A stretch of DNA of 64,000 nucleotides from Stachybotrys elegans (taxonomy: Eukaryota; Ascomycota; Sordariomycetes; Hypocreales; Stachybotryaceae). Numbering within the stretch: the first letter of the stretch is position 1; each line of letters begins with the position of its first letter. The DNA lies in the NCBI GenBank assembly GCA_020746835.1, contig JAGPNK010000019.1:1-64000 (forward strand), given 5' to 3'. Both the position numbers and the translations under genes were made by a program. The notes beneath the pieces were generated by a model. The model did no database searches. It was not told the origin of the DNA and saw only the letters and a list, made by a program, of their open reading frames with translations. Below are positions 11,125 through 22,821 of the stretch, piece after piece.

Positions 11125-13471
11125 CTACAAGGCGAAGTTCAAAAGGGGGAATGTATCCAACAAGTCCAACCCAAAGCCTAGATAGTCCGAGTCCCCATCC
11201 ACTGGGCCTCCCAGCAAGTGGTCAATGCCATCCGGCTGTTGAGAAAAAATTCCCTGTTCCCCATCCATTGGTGTGCCAGCATGGTTGAACGTGTGATCAA
11301 GCACGCGCTGTATCACCATCCGGCAGTTGGCGCAAAGATCTGCGTTGGGCGCATCTGGACCAACCCATTCCAGGAACCCCACAAGGAGACTCAAATTTTG
11401 AATTATCGACGAGCGGCTGATGTCCGGGTTGCGTGGGTGATGGGGACCGGCAAAGGTTGGCTTGAGGAGCTCCATGCTGAGTACACCACCGCCAGGCGCA
11501 CCAACGCCCATGAGCTTTACACACGTTAGCAATGGAAGCAATCAGAGAGCCGTGAGTCATTACCAATCCCTCGAAATCGTTAATCGCCCCAGCAAAGCGG
11601 TCTTGGTGTGTCCAAAACTTCAAAGTCAAGACCACCATTTCGAAACCGATCAGCAACAACTCGCCGTCATCGGCGTATGCTCCACGTCGTTGGACAAGAC
11701 GTTCCGCTATTAGAAGGTTCTGTAGATACTCCAGCCTGATAAACAGGCGCGAGAATGGTACATCATAACTGATGGAGTAGTCGTAGATGTCTTCTTCTCT
11801 ATACATGAGGCATGGCGGCAACTCGTCGATGATGTCGTGGGCCTTCTTCTTGACAGCCCTTCAGGGGGTGAGACTTTTGTACGTCTAGATCTTGAGCATG
11901 ATTGAGAACTTACGATGCGTCATCCACCCCTGCATATCTCTTATTGGCCACGGCTACTTCGAGCAGCTCGTTCCGAACAAAGGATAGTATCATTCGGCCT
12001 CGTGCAAGAGTGGCTGGCCCTACGACTCCAGCTGTATTCCATCCCTGCTCATCCAGCCTGCTCACGGCGGCCCTGAATGACTCGCTATCTCCAATAAAGG
12101 CCTCTTCGTCCAGGTCTAGTGGCGGTGGCGTCAGGACATACCGGTGACACAGCATGGGAGGCCGCCCTGGCATGGAGACGAGATCTTTGTCCAGGTTGAA
12201 GATGTTGGCAAAAAGGCGCCGCCGTAATTCCGATGTGAAGGTTGGAACATACGACGACGTTTCCTGCTCAGCGTGGACGCCCATGAAAGTCAATAGCGCC
12301 ACCGTCTCGGAATGGGCGAGCCAGCACGAAAGCACTATAAACTGGTCAATTTTGCTGGCGGACAACAGAGGGCCCCAATTCATACCAGCATCCCCTTCAG
12401 TAACCGATTCCAGAATTGCCCAGCGATGGTAAATATGGAGCAGCAACAAGCTCCCATCGGAGAATGTTTTGGACAGCCCGATGCATGTTTTCAGGTTACG
12501 AAGGGCAAACTGTCTCCACGGACTACCACGGCTCTCCCGTCTGTTTCCTTCCCTTGTGAATGATTTGGAGTGCCGAGATTGGTCTGCATAAGTGAACAGC
12601 AGCCCGATAGACTCCCATCGCAAGTTGGGCCCGATATAGTAAGCCAGCCATTCTTCCACGTTGGCTGCTTCTTCCACCATCGGTCGTGCGCTATTTTCGC
12701 ATAGCATTTTGGCAAGCTTATCCAATCTCGAGTCTTTATCATCTGTAATGTCGCATAGATACGCTTCCAGGGACCGCATTACACGCTGAGCAGCAAAGAC
12801 AGCCCAGGCATCCCGAATATTGAGAGGTGTTCTTGGTTGCTGTATCACTCTCAGCCTGTCCAAGGACAGCAGGTTTCTCAAGACTGTCCGGCATGCCTCC
12901 AATGTGTCAGCAGATAAAAGTTTCTTACGACTGAGGTCTGAGGACTCCTGGCTCTCGGTTCGAGGCGAACTTGCTGAAGTTGAGGGAGTCCCTTGCAGTC
13001 GTGAAAGACGGTGGCTCGTCTCCTGGTACAGTGATGAATGGCTTGTGAAGCCGAGGTATCCTGCATTGCGTGGTGCTGGCAGGCTGGACGAGCCTGACAC
13101 ATTACGTCAGAACCAGATGTCAGCAATAGCGGTTTCTTACGGAGACTCATACTTGGGGCATCCTGTCTGGGAGACCCAGCCGGCGCGCCAGTGGCTGGGT
13201 GAGTTGGCGAGCTGAGGGTTGGCGATCCTAACGACCCAAGTGAAGAGGATGCTCGAGGCTCCCGTATCCTCCATCGCGCGGGAGCTCTAGATGCTTGATA
13301 TGCAGTTTCAGAGGCGGTGTAGGTGCATTCACTCTCCTGCTCTCTCCTCCGGCAGCGTAGACAAACCGGCTGCGCGTGGTCGCAGGCCACTTTGCGGCTT
13401 CGACAAGGGTCGCAAGCTTGTAAACGTCCGTTTCGGCGCCTCAGTGCCGTCCTGTGAGTTTCAGGGGCCAT
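11125..13471 (-). CDS. Zn2Cys6 fungal transcription factor
   Basis: 731-residue nuclear regulator, four exons: 13471-13141, 13093-11914, 11858-11564, 11514-11125 (introns 47, 55 and 49 nt). The binuclear zinc cluster lies at about residues 19-49: ACDPCRSRKVACDHAQP, then CLRCRRREQESEC, giving CX2CX6CX6CX2CX8C, followed by a Ser/Pro linker. The middle region carries the Fungal_trans-type segment (LRRRLFANIFNLDKDLVSMPGRPPML, then PPCLMYREEDIYDYS). I chose the ATG at 13471, 18 codons before the first cysteine; an upstream in-frame ATG at 13558 would add 29 residues of no clear meaning. It sits 298 bp downstream of the stop of the MDR oxidoreductase gene on the same strand, so that enzyme is a reasonable but unproven target. 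Confidence 0.92.
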
Positions 13472-13768
13472 TGAATCCAAAGGCTGGTCTTTAGGTGAAC
13501 ATGCATGTATTGTCTTGTGGTCGAGGTAGAGGATTGATTGTGCGTAGTCGCAGGTCAATCTATGACGGCGCTCGGCTTCGGCTTCGGCTTCGGCTATGGA
13601 TTTACTCCACTTTAATACAATGGTAGCCCATTTTCGGGTGGATTTGGCATCGATTGCCTGGTTGACGGATTCCTCGCGATACCTTCACCTTTTGGTATCG
13701 CAAGCCACTTCTAGATTACACCATTCCTGGGCAAGTTCGGGATCTTCTCTCCACTACGCAGATACTTC
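13472..13768. other. Upstream region of the regulator gene, with hexanucleotide repeat
   Basis: About 300 bp between the regulator start and the MDR stop. Holds nearly four CGGCTT units at 13573-13595. Nothing else recognised. Confidence 0.5.
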
Positions 13769-14916
13769 TCATTGTAAGCTCGACATTCCATTCGTTTCCG
13801 TGACGCGGAAGAGGAGCTTCTTTCCCCTAACCTTTCCGTCTTTCATTTGCGTCAAACCATCGGCCAATCCATCCAGTCCTCCAGGGATCACCTCGTAAGG
13901 ATGTCCGACCAACCAACCCTGTTCAAGGCCTCGACGGAAAGCATGACTCCATACTAGGCCGAGTAGCTTATCCAGCTCCGACTCGCCATGCACCACGGCG
14001 ACGTTCACGGCTTGAACATCGATACTCTCATCCGCAGCCGTATAGTCCCCATTTGGCAGCAAGACGGCAAGCCGTGGCTTCATCCCTGATTGTGAGTGTG
14101 GTGCACCAGCGATTGTCTTGGACACAGGCACGAACGTTTCAGGCAGTGTTATGGCATCTAAGGCGTGGAAGCAACGCTCGCCAGCCAGGGCCCGAAGAAT
14201 AGCTGCAGAGAGTTCTTCCCCGGATTTGTAGCTTGTGTAATCCAGCATTTTGTCGCCCTTGGTCTCGTCCAGGAACGGCATGACAAAGTTGCTGTTTCCA
14301 CTGCCAATCGCAATCACTGGGTGTACGTTGGTCGTGTGCGCCAACTTGATGGCAAAGGCACCCACAGCACTGCTGGCGCCATAGATAACCAGTGGCCGCT
14401 TTGTATTCGTGGTTGATTGAGCATCCCATGGTGATGGTAGCTCGAGCACGCGGAAAAGCCCAACAACTGCCGTGTAGGCAGTAAGGGGTACAGTGGCGGC
14501 CTCCTCAAAACTAATCTTTGGCGGAATGAGGAATGCAGTTGCAGCCGGCACAATCGCATACTCGGCAAATGTGCCGCCTGGAGCGAAAATGACGTGATAC
14601 CCGGCCACCCGGTCGCCCTCACGGAAGCCAGCAACATTGGCGCCCACGGCTGATACATATCCAGCTACATCGTCGCCAGTGTTGACTGTTTGCGAAAAGA
14701 AGTGAGGATGTTTCCAGTCCTTTGGGTTTGAACCTATATAATGGTCAATACGCGCTTGACAATACATTTCGCTTCCCTTGGAGGCGGTAGATTTGGCCAT
14801 TGTATCAACTTACCAGCTACAATAACTTTAATGAGCAGCTCATCCGGTCCTGGCTGAGGAGTTGGTACATCTCGAATCGAGACACTTAGATCTGGAGCAA
14901 CAAGAGCCTCCTTCAT
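13769..14916 (-). CDS. Medium-chain dehydrogenase/reductase, trans-enoyl reductase-like
   Basis: 355-residue cytosolic NAD(P)H oxidoreductase, exons 14916-14814 and 14733-13769 with an 80-nt intron. The N-terminal GroES-like domain (RDVPTPQPGPDELLIKVIVAG, then SNPKDWKHP) is followed by GDDVAGYVSAVG, and the cofactor fold by IYGASSAVGAFAIKLA. That nucleotide motif and the N-x-KDW motif are typical of the fungal zinc-independent group containing LovC-type enoyl reductases and CipB-like proteins; catalytic zinc ligands of true alcohol dehydrogenases are absent. C-terminal VIPGGLDGLADGLTQMKDGKVRGKKLLF is the usual ending. No polyketide synthase lies in the window, so it is either a stand-alone quinone or enoyl reductase or belongs to a group outside. 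The start is the first ATG and fits family length. Confidence 0.9.
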
Positions 14917-16282
14917 GCCGATATGTTGTTGGGTTCAGGGTAAGAATGGGTTTCATATTCCTCTCTTACAACATGGCGTACGCATAGAGGAATTTCTGGG
15001 GAAGCGCAGCTTTATGAATTACTACATCAGGCGGGCTCAAGGTGCCGGGTCGGGGCAGGGGTTGGGCATCCGAGATCTGACAAATGTACATCCCAACCCC
15101 TCCGTCACTGTGGTTGTAAATTACGGCATGCTTTTTGGAGGCCGAGGGGCGCATTGAAGCCTTCATATTCCCATGTCCTTGGCCTGGTCATATAATCTTC
15201 TCTAGCTTCACCATTCTGTTCAGACTTACAGCCCTACACAAATCTTGAGCTTTCCACGTTTTCTTCACGAAACTCTCGTAAGATAATACTTTGCTTGTCT
15301 AAGACAGGTTCTGGTCTCCCTATGACTTCGGCTCGGAGTTTCTGGGTGGAGTTTCTGCCTGCCGAAGTGAGACATCAGGTCGCTTTTCTCCACAGTCTCA
15401 ATTGAGTTCTACACGTGTTAAGCCAGGTCTCGTCCCAATCACACTCAAAATCATGACTTTTATAAAACCACTGCATAGCCTTGAGTTTGAAGTGTTTGGG
15501 TCTAGCTGACGGACAGACTATTCATGCACTTGATGGATGCATTCGACGGATAAGGTGTCAATTACTCGGGTCGCTTTCATTCCAGAGTCAACGATGCTAT
15601 ATTGACGTTTGCGAGATACAGCTCTTTTTCTCAAGTTCCTCAATACAATAACTCAAACCTGCCCTTCTGCCACTGTCTTCAAGCCTATATTCCATCCCCC
15701 AGATTCAAAACAGCGAATCCAAGCTTTCACGACTCTATATTCCTAACATATAAGAGCTCATCACTCTTGGAAAGTGAACCGTGTAAGTCATGACGCCTCA
15801 AACTTTCTACCATGCTCTTGATCGCCATAAGGTGGCTGAACAAAGATCTACGGCATTTATTGATATACACGGCTTTGCCAACTCAACCACTCTGGTCTGA
15901 GCCCGATGAATCATGGTCTATTCTCAACATATGTGATGAGCCGCCATGACACAATGGGTGTTTCCCTGGCACGACCCATGTCACATCGGGTCTAGTCAGG
16001 TAAGCGGGTGTTAGAATGAAGTGATAGGGTTAACACTGGAATGCTGGGCTGAGTTCAGCTGAAACCAAGTGATGAGTGGTGTTGCATTCCAGAACCCAGC
16101 CACAAAGTGACTCTGGGCTGGAGGCACGATGCTTCGTGCGAAATCCAATCCGTGTCTAAAGCATATGTGACACCATTTCATGGATATACTTGAGATATTT
16201 TAGTAGCATAAGTATATGTAGGAGAAGCCCTTTCTTCCATCTGTACGCGTGCGTGAGGAATATTCGCCTCAAGTTTCTAATC
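14917..16282. other. Intergenic, no gene seen
   Basis: 1.4 kb between divergently transcribed genes, moderately AT-rich, with only short frames. No repeat family recognised. Confidence 0.4.
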
Positions 16283-17179
16283 ATGCTTACTATTCGGACT
16301 ATGTTGAAATATTTTGCCATCGCATTTATTCTTCTTACCACTGCTGCAGAGACCAGTCAGTTCAGCCATGATCAAGCATGGACCGACAACCACCTACACA
16401 AACGAGATCCCTTTTGCGATACGCACCACATATCTACAATGAATGTTAGTTCGTGCGAGTGCCGTGGCATGGAGACTGGCTGTGGCCCACTGAGTTGCCC
16501 AAAGCAATCCTGCGGTCTTGCCGAGTCGAAAAACGTTCTCTCCTGCACAGGTGGATGCACCGATAACCAGGCTTCTTGTGAAGGCTGCGGTGTATGGTTT
16601 CATTCCGTTTGCAACTGTATCAAAAATGGCAACTGCCCCAAGAGTGGGACAATTCAGCCCAGCGGATCACCTGTCTGGGTGCTCATACAGCCAACTTCCC
16701 TGTCTGATGATAACTTGATCTCGACCACGGAGCTCATTCCGGGAATTATAGAAATGTCGCAGCAGAGCCCTGGAGACCACGATGAGGGCTGGGTATTCGC
16801 GCAGCAGAATTATGACGCATACAAAGAAGCACTGGCCATTAATTCGTATCGAACAAGAAAACACGAGCAGGTTCATATCCATGTGTGCAAACGCAATTCG
16901 ACAACATACCGCAAGCTGTCAAAACAGTCACCTCCAAGCCAAGGCCGTCTGTGGCAGCTCCCGAGTGACCAAGAGTTGTTCTGCCTTGCCCTAAACAAGA
17001 AGCCGTCCGAAAAGACGGCAATTGTCACCTCTTTCGCAACAACTCTCAATCAGTTCCTTACTGAAAACCCCAACAGCTGCAAAGGTCGGATCGCCGCAGG
17101 AATTATGGTAGATGGAAAGAATCGCACTTGGGCATGTGCGACAAACAACACGGCCGGGGCTCTACAATATTTCTGTTAA
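16283..17179 (+). CDS. Secreted CDP-diacylglycerol diphosphatase-like (HIT superfamily) protein
   Basis: 298 residues from the ATG at 16283 (a farther in-frame ATG at 16190 would put a basic extension before the signal peptide). The signal peptide core is YFAIAFILLTTAA. A dibasic NHLHKRDPF site about 35 residues in looks like a Kex2 cleavage. Next comes a region of about 80 residues with 13 cysteines (for example SCECRGMETGCGPLSCP, CEGCGVWFHSVCNC). The C-terminal half resembles bacterial Cdh: VWVLIQPTSLSDDN, WVFAQQNYDAYKEALAINS and the HIT-like EQVHIHVC, where Cdh has a QLHIH motif. Cdh cleaves CDP-diacylglycerol to CMP and phosphatidate; enzyme activity here is inference. Single exon. Neighbours give no pathway hint. 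Confidence 0.62.
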   Translation: MLTIRTMLKYFAIAFILLTTAAETSQFSHDQAWTDNHLHKRDPFCDTHHISTMNVSSCECRGMETGCGPLSCPKQSCGLAESKNVLSCTGGCTDNQASCEGCGVWFHSVCNCIKNGNCPKSGTIQPSGSPVWVLIQPTSLSDDNLISTTELIPGIIEMSQQSPGDHDEGWVFAQQNYDAYKEALAINSYRTRKHEQVHIHVCKRNSTTYRKLSKQSPPSQGRLWQLPSDQELFCLALNKKPSEKTAIVTSFATTLNQFLTENPNSCKGRIAAGIMVDGKNRTWACATNNTAGALQYFC

Positions 17180-17929
17180 AGGACGAGCGGTTTTGACCGT
17201 CTAGGATATGATCTACGGTTATTGATCAGTTGTTTCAGCGTATGAGCATAGACAGTGGTTTTGATCTGGGGTGATTCCACGTTCGAGCCTACAACAGGCC
17301 CTGGTATCCTGGTCATTTGTTTATGGCTCCACCGGGTGTCGTGTCAGTTTCTCGAGAAAAGGCTCAGGCATAAGACATTGGTATCCCAGCCCTGGTCTCT
17401 GGCCGACCACAAAATATTATTCCCTTTGACAAGTTACGATAAAAAGTAGGAGTTTCTAAGTTCTTGTACTGAAGGTGGCGTCTAGCTTTGAGTGACCTGA
17501 GCTTTCTATCGCTCGTTCAACCCCGGGCCCCGTCTCAAAACCCAATCACTGTCTCGATGAGATCCGAGATATATTTTGACTTTGGGCCATCTTGGGGTTG
17601 GTGCCACTCGCGTCTGCTGCCATGCCCTTCTTCGTTTATCACGAAACCGGGAAGCGCTTGGACACTCGTCCCGTTTCTCCTGACCAGCTATATCATTGTG
17701 ATTGTCGCCATATTGGAGCCAACGCTCCTTGGAGATGATAACTCTGTGTGCCCATGGTTTCTTCGGCTCAATCATTATACGCTATCCGTCACTGTGCTCG
17801 ACCTCGTTTTCAGGAGACTTGGCCGGTCGCCGCGCGATAATGCAAGGTAAGTGCGCCATGCTAAGCTGAGATGGATTCCTGTGATTGAACAGCCATGTTT
17901 CGGAGAGGTTCTGTATTTGGGATCTTGAT
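17180..17929. other. Intergenic between convergent genes
   Basis: Contains an open frame of 120 codons (17488-17850, +) with a hydrophobic stretch but no recognisable family or start context; I do not call it a gene. Confidence 0.35.
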
Positions 17930-19258
17930 TCATCTCAGGTTGGAGAACTCCTTTCTTGTTGCCACAGACTCTAATGGCATGGGGAGGTCGTGTTCAAAAT
18001 GATCCGAATGTTCCGAGTCTGGTTCAGCTCGAAGGGATCCTGGTAAACTTTCCAGGTAGAAATTTCTCTGGGCTGCATTCGCATTCGTCTGGCGTGTGTC
18101 ATGTCGACCTTGTACATCTTTGAGGAGAGCGTAGAAAAAGGATGTGTTCGTGACGAGGCATGCACACAATATCTCAATCGATGCCCACTATGTTTGACAC
18201 AATTAGCACTTTCTACCAGGTACTACCAAGAGCGGAGGTCGGGGATACCATTGAGCGAGATCTCTGTGATACTGCGGCCGTCAGGATCAGTGGGATCCGA
18301 AGAGTTGTGATGATTACAACAACCAAGCCAATGCTGAACAATATGGTGAGTTGTATTTTCCTGCATTCAAAGACAATTAGCCAAAGGCCTCATCGGCCAA
18401 GCCTTTCGGGGCAACCAACGCTTTCCGGTCCAATCTGATGAGTCGCAAGATGGGTAGGGGCATAATGATGAGCATGAGGTCGGTGACTATGTTGAAGGTG
18501 CCCATGGTCAGAAGGTTGGATACTCCTCTGGCGCACGAGGGTCCTGTCAAGCATATGTTAGTCGACTCTCGAGGGATGTTACGACGATGGTTGCATATCA
18601 AAAAATGCTTGATAAGGGACATACGTTCGCCTGCGGGTGCCAGTTGCCACGCTCTGCATGTTGTGTTAGCAATTGCGTCTTTTGATGGGAAGTGACAAAC
18701 TGACAAACTGAGGGGTTGGCATTCCGTCAAGGTCACAATGAGAACAGTTATAAAGGACGCAATAAGAAGACACCAAGCTCCTCGGACGACATGATGCCCC
18801 CATACGAGTGGGTCGACAAACCGAGCATAAAAGGTGAGCAAGGAGATCTTCAGACACCACAGACTGGAGAAGTCATTAGCACGGTTGCGGGCTGGTTGCT
18901 GGGAGCGCGCTAACAATAAGGCGTAGCATATTCGGGCAGCGATGATCAGCTTGAAAGCATCAATCCGGTTTGACGTCAATGCCTCTACCGTCATGCCTGC
19001 TTCTGCTGCTTGGGCTTCGGTGACTGGTGTGGACGCTTGGGTGGGATTGAGAGTGAAGTTCATGGTGATGGTGGCAGTTCGACCGATGAGGGGGATCAGC
19101 GCCAAGGCCATGTATGCATCATCGATGCGCCATCTTCGGTGGCACGTTGTGTGAGTCTTGCATCGGAACAAGAGGCGGTATGCGCATCGGGTCAAGATGA
19201 GAGCCGCACAGAGAGTCGCCGACACAATGTCGAAAACGACAGATGCGGACAATGGCAT
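17930..19258 (-). CDS. Second PTH11-like rhodopsin-domain membrane protein
   Basis: 341-residue seven-helix protein from six exons on the minus strand: 19258-18915, 18863-18705, 18653-18625, 18543-18420, 18360-18249, 18187-17930. Family marks: RWRIDDAYMALALIPL after helix one, RICYALFLWCLKISLLTFYAR, TLTECQPLSLAWQLAPAGER, ITMG-like LLTMGTFNIVTDLMLIIMP, LPILRLIRLDRKAKIQLTI, RIPLILTAAVSQRSRSMWAS. Cytosolic tail of about 60 residues. Three of the five donor sites are weak (GTTAGC, GTCAGT, GTTGGT) and one exon is only 29 nt, so splice joins are less certain than in the receptor at 6879-8296; each was fixed by family alignment from memory of the fold. Probable plasma-membrane sensor; ligand unknown. 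Upstream in-frame sequence extends far beyond the chosen ATG but is not family-like. Confidence 0.8.
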
Positions 19259-21448
19259 ATCGACTCGCTTGCTTGGGGCGTCACATTTTCTCCGGACACG
19301 AGCAACGAGGGTTGACAGACACAGCTGGTTGGGGAAGAAGGAAGGAGAAGGAAAACAAATGACTTTGCAAGATTTGGACCGGCACTCTGTCCGAGAAAAA
19401 CCAACGGGGGGAGGCCAGCTAAAGGGGGGGCCGAGACCAGCTTGGCCCCAAGTTAGCAAAATTTGGACACCGATGGAAAGGTTCAGGCCCAGGCCAGACC
19501 CTGGAAAGGCCAGAAGATGGCGGCGGGGGTGGAGATTATTCAACGCAATTATCCCAACGGCTGCAATATTGCTAGGTCTGGAAGAGCCTAGCACTGCAGC
19601 TGACGACAGGTTCTATTCCCATTGTAGGCAAAGCTGACCAGCTGGAGGGCCGGGGATAGTCTGGGGTGGTGGGGTAAATGCCCTCTTTTCTCCGTGCTTT
19701 TGTCCGATAGTGCGGAAAGCGGGAGCATGATCACCAGAGAGGAGCCTGCTTGCCTGCAAGAGGAAGGGGGCACAGATGGACTGGCTGGTGATATAGTCAG
19801 GGCTGAGTCCGGAGAGACATATGACGTACCGTGGAGGTGAGCAGCAAGGGAGCAAGGGACCCGGGACCAAGCCGCTGCACTGGGTCGGCTTTGGCTGTGT
19901 CGGATTAAGGTAATGGCTAGCAATAAGGCACATGGTTGATCACCCGGTCCTGCAGATTCACTCATGGTCTAGTTGCTCATGGTGCGCACTGAAGTCAATT
20001 GTGGCGTTTGAGCATACATACCCTGGGCCGCACAAAGGCGCGTTTCCCGCCATGATCATGACCTGTATCCCTGGTTGCTCATGGCGAAAGCAACGAAATA
20101 GCAGGCGGCATAAAAGGCGGAGAGGTGAGAAATGGCGGAATCGAGGGGGGCAGATCATTTGCCCATTGTGCCGTCTTCCGGCCCTTCTGTCATGCCTTTT
20201 CTTTCCTTCTGGGGACACGTTATATACCCTTCATCATAGACACACCGCCGATTCCCTGTTAGCCCTGCCTCCTTGAGCGCGAAAAATTACTCAGCGTGGG
20301 AAATTCCCTCGTACGTAAGATGCCAAGGCTGACACTCACAGAGAACTCGGCAAAGTCGGTATGAGCAAAACGGTAAGATTACTCATTTGGCAAGGTTGCA
20401 TTGCATAAACACTGCATCGTGGAATTTTTGAGCTGCCAGTTTGCAAATCTGCCGCCTTCGGCGAAGAAGTATGCGTCTTGAATGAAGCCTGCAGCAGATC
20501 CTTTACGCGAACCATTGACACCCATGTCTCTTGAGACGTGCATCCCTATGTGCCCAAGCAGAGCTGTTCAGCCCAAGCTCGGTCGGCAAAAGTTAATAGA
20601 GTTTACGCGGCTCCGAAGGAATCGACACAAAAGTGCATCGCTGGGATGCTGTGTCTATTTTGGGCGAGATAGGAAAGCAACGTTGTGTCCAGCCGACAGC
20701 AACATAGTTCAGCCCCAGCAACCAGCCTGCGTCATACGCCTAGGATAAGCATAATACGCATGGTGTTGAGAAGGGTTAGTCTGTTCCGCACCATGTTCAC
20801 TGCCTGGTCAGGCATGGTTGCGGCTCACACACGTGTCGTATGCACGATGGCGAATCCCGAGACATTAGGGACCAGCGATTCATCATCCTTGTCGGTTCGT
20901 GATCAACCAAACGGAACTTCTGCCTACCCTGGAAAACCGACAGCCGGATTATTCGGTGCATACGGAGTTTCGGCATGCTATTCCTACTCGTGACCGAGGC
21001 AGGCGCAAGAACACCGACATCAGCATCATGGCCGTCTTGCCGGTATCCTTGATGGCTTCACCTGCCACCGACGTCAACCAATGCGCGGAAGTCTCGGGGA
21101 GGCCCTGTTAGTCCGTAGTTTTGTCATTTGACACTCTGCACAGGCGCCAGCCTGATGATGTTGCTAACGTTATGTCTTAGACACGCCGAGAATCCGAGCA
21201 GTGCTCGGCGAGACCCTCGAGGTGCCAAGCTCGAGCAGAACAGAGTGACAAAGATCGCCGTGAGAGCGAGGAGGATGGCATGAGACTGGGGTCACGGAGC
21301 GAGGATGGAAAACTATAAGAACAACAGTCGTGCGTCGAAGCTGTTCTCCTCATCTCCTCATCAGTCTCACAGTTTCGAGCAGCCTTCCAGCATCGTCCAA
21401 TCCAGAAATCTTGATAATCTTCATATCTCAACCCCCCAAACCGACAAG
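19259..21448. other. Intergenic, no gene seen
   Basis: 2.2-kb shared upstream region of the receptor (-) and germin-like gene (+). Open frames are short and composition-driven. Only a TATA-like site at 21314 is noted. Confidence 0.4.
21314..21320 (+). promoter_or_regulatory. TATA-like box of germin-like gene
   Basis: TATAAGA about 130 bp before the ATG at 21449, followed by a CT-rich leader. Confidence 0.35.
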
Positions 21449-22258
21449 ATGGTCAAAATCTCTACTCTGAGCGCCTGCGCGGCAATCTTCATGACGGGCC
21501 TTGCCTCGCCACTGATGGTTATGCCTCGCCAGGAGGATGCCCCTAGCAGTGGCTTTGACAGCAACACCTCTCAGTCGCCCCAGCTCACGGCCCTGAAGCA
21601 CGCTCTTGTCGAGGCTCCTGGCTACGGTGATCGACAGGGCATTCTGCTCCCCAACCCCCCTGATGCCTCCAACATTACCTTCACCTTTATCAACAACACC
21701 GTCACTGGCAATACCGGAGGCACCATTGCCCTGTCGACCCTCAACAACTTTCCCGCTCTGATCGGCACGAATGTGGCAATGGCCGTTGGCTTCGTCAACC
21801 CCTGTGGCCTGAATGTCCCGCACTCGCACCCCCGTGCCAACGAGTTCCTCACCGTCATCCAGGGTGAGCTCATTGGTGGTCTAATCCTTGAGCTCAACCC
21901 GGGCGGTTTCGGCGAGGTCGTGGGTGAACCCAGCCCTGTTCCGGGCCCCATCCCTCAGGTCAATGTTACGCTTTCCAACTACAAGGGCATGCTCTTCCCC
22001 CAGGGAGAGACTCACTTCCAGTTCAACCCGACCTGCGAGCCTGCCTTGTTCGCTGCAGCTTTCGACAACTCCGATCCCGGACGAACTCAGATCGCCAGGA
22101 ACTTCTTCTCCAACATGCCTGACGACGTTGTTCTGTCCGCCATTGGAGGTGCCGAGACTATCGATGCGTCCCAGCTTGCGCAGTTGAGGAACAGCATTCC
22201 TACTCCATTCGCCGTTGTCATTGAAGAGTGCGCTATCCGATGCGGTCTGCCTTATTAA
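21449..22258 (+). CDS. Secreted germin/spherulin-like cupin
   Basis: 269-residue extracellular single-domain cupin. Signal peptide LSACAAIFMTGLASP, possible propeptide ending MPRQ. Cupin motif one is PHSHPRANEFLTVIQGEL (HxH plus Glu metal ligands), motif two is MLFPQGETHFQFN (PxG, His, Asn), both intact, so a bound metal ion is expected. Length and layout fit fungal germin-like or spherulin-1-like proteins; activity (oxalate oxidase, superoxide dismutase or storage/structural) cannot be read from sequence. Single exon. I chose the ATG at 21449 over one at 21305 because a signal peptide follows directly and the upstream stretch is polar and low-complexity. Conserved Asn-linked glycosylation sequons (NITF, NNTV, NVTL) fit secretion. 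Confidence 0.9.
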   Translation: MVKISTLSACAAIFMTGLASPLMVMPRQEDAPSSGFDSNTSQSPQLTALKHALVEAPGYGDRQGILLPNPPDASNITFTFINNTVTGNTGGTIALSTLNNFPALIGTNVAMAVGFVNPCGLNVPHSHPRANEFLTVIQGELIGGLILELNPGGFGEVVGEPSPVPGPIPQVNVTLSNYKGMLFPQGETHFQFNPTCEPALFAAAFDNSDPGRTQIARNFFSNMPDDVVLSAIGGAETIDASQLAQLRNSIPTPFAVVIEECAIRCGLPY

Positions 22259-22821
22259 AGGATAATGGAAGCCACTCTGTTGGGGGGCTAAAACATTAAT
22301 GGCTTTGTGGCGGTAAGGGGGACAGTGAGAAGTCGCTCAACAGGCAAAGGGAAATTGAGCTAGAGTATTCAGTTGATATCTTGTCTCTTTCTAGAAGAGA
22401 ATACAATTGAAACCGTTTCATTACATTGTACCACGTTACCGGATCGAAAGGTCTATTCTGATGCATAGAGTGACAGTATGCTTCTGCTCTATATATCGTA
22501 ATGCATTCTAATTCCGTTTCACAGCACGTGGCGCGAGGCACTGTCGAATCTCCTCCGTAGGTCAATCTCCTAATTATACTACCTGGCGATAGTTCAGTTT
22601 CGTATTGCACGTACGACGGCATGATTTTGCGTGTCTGAAGTGACCTTCGGATTTTCTGGCCATTATTAGAAACTAGTTTGCTTGGAGAAAATCACTGTTA
22701 TTCTTTGAGTGATGAAGAGTTTCAATCATGATGGAGATCATGTCTATACGGTCTTTATCATTCTGTTCGTAACTGTAAATCGCTTGACATGGGCTTCTAG
22801 CCCTTTTTATCCCAACACATT
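22259..22821. other. Intergenic between convergent genes
   Basis: 560 bp of 3' flank for the cupin and sugar-porter genes. Nothing recognised. Confidence 0.4.

Noticed and set aside
17488..17850. 120-codon plus-strand frame with a hydrophobic stretch
   Set aside because: No family, no signal peptide at the start, and it lies between two convergent genes where 3' flanks are expected.
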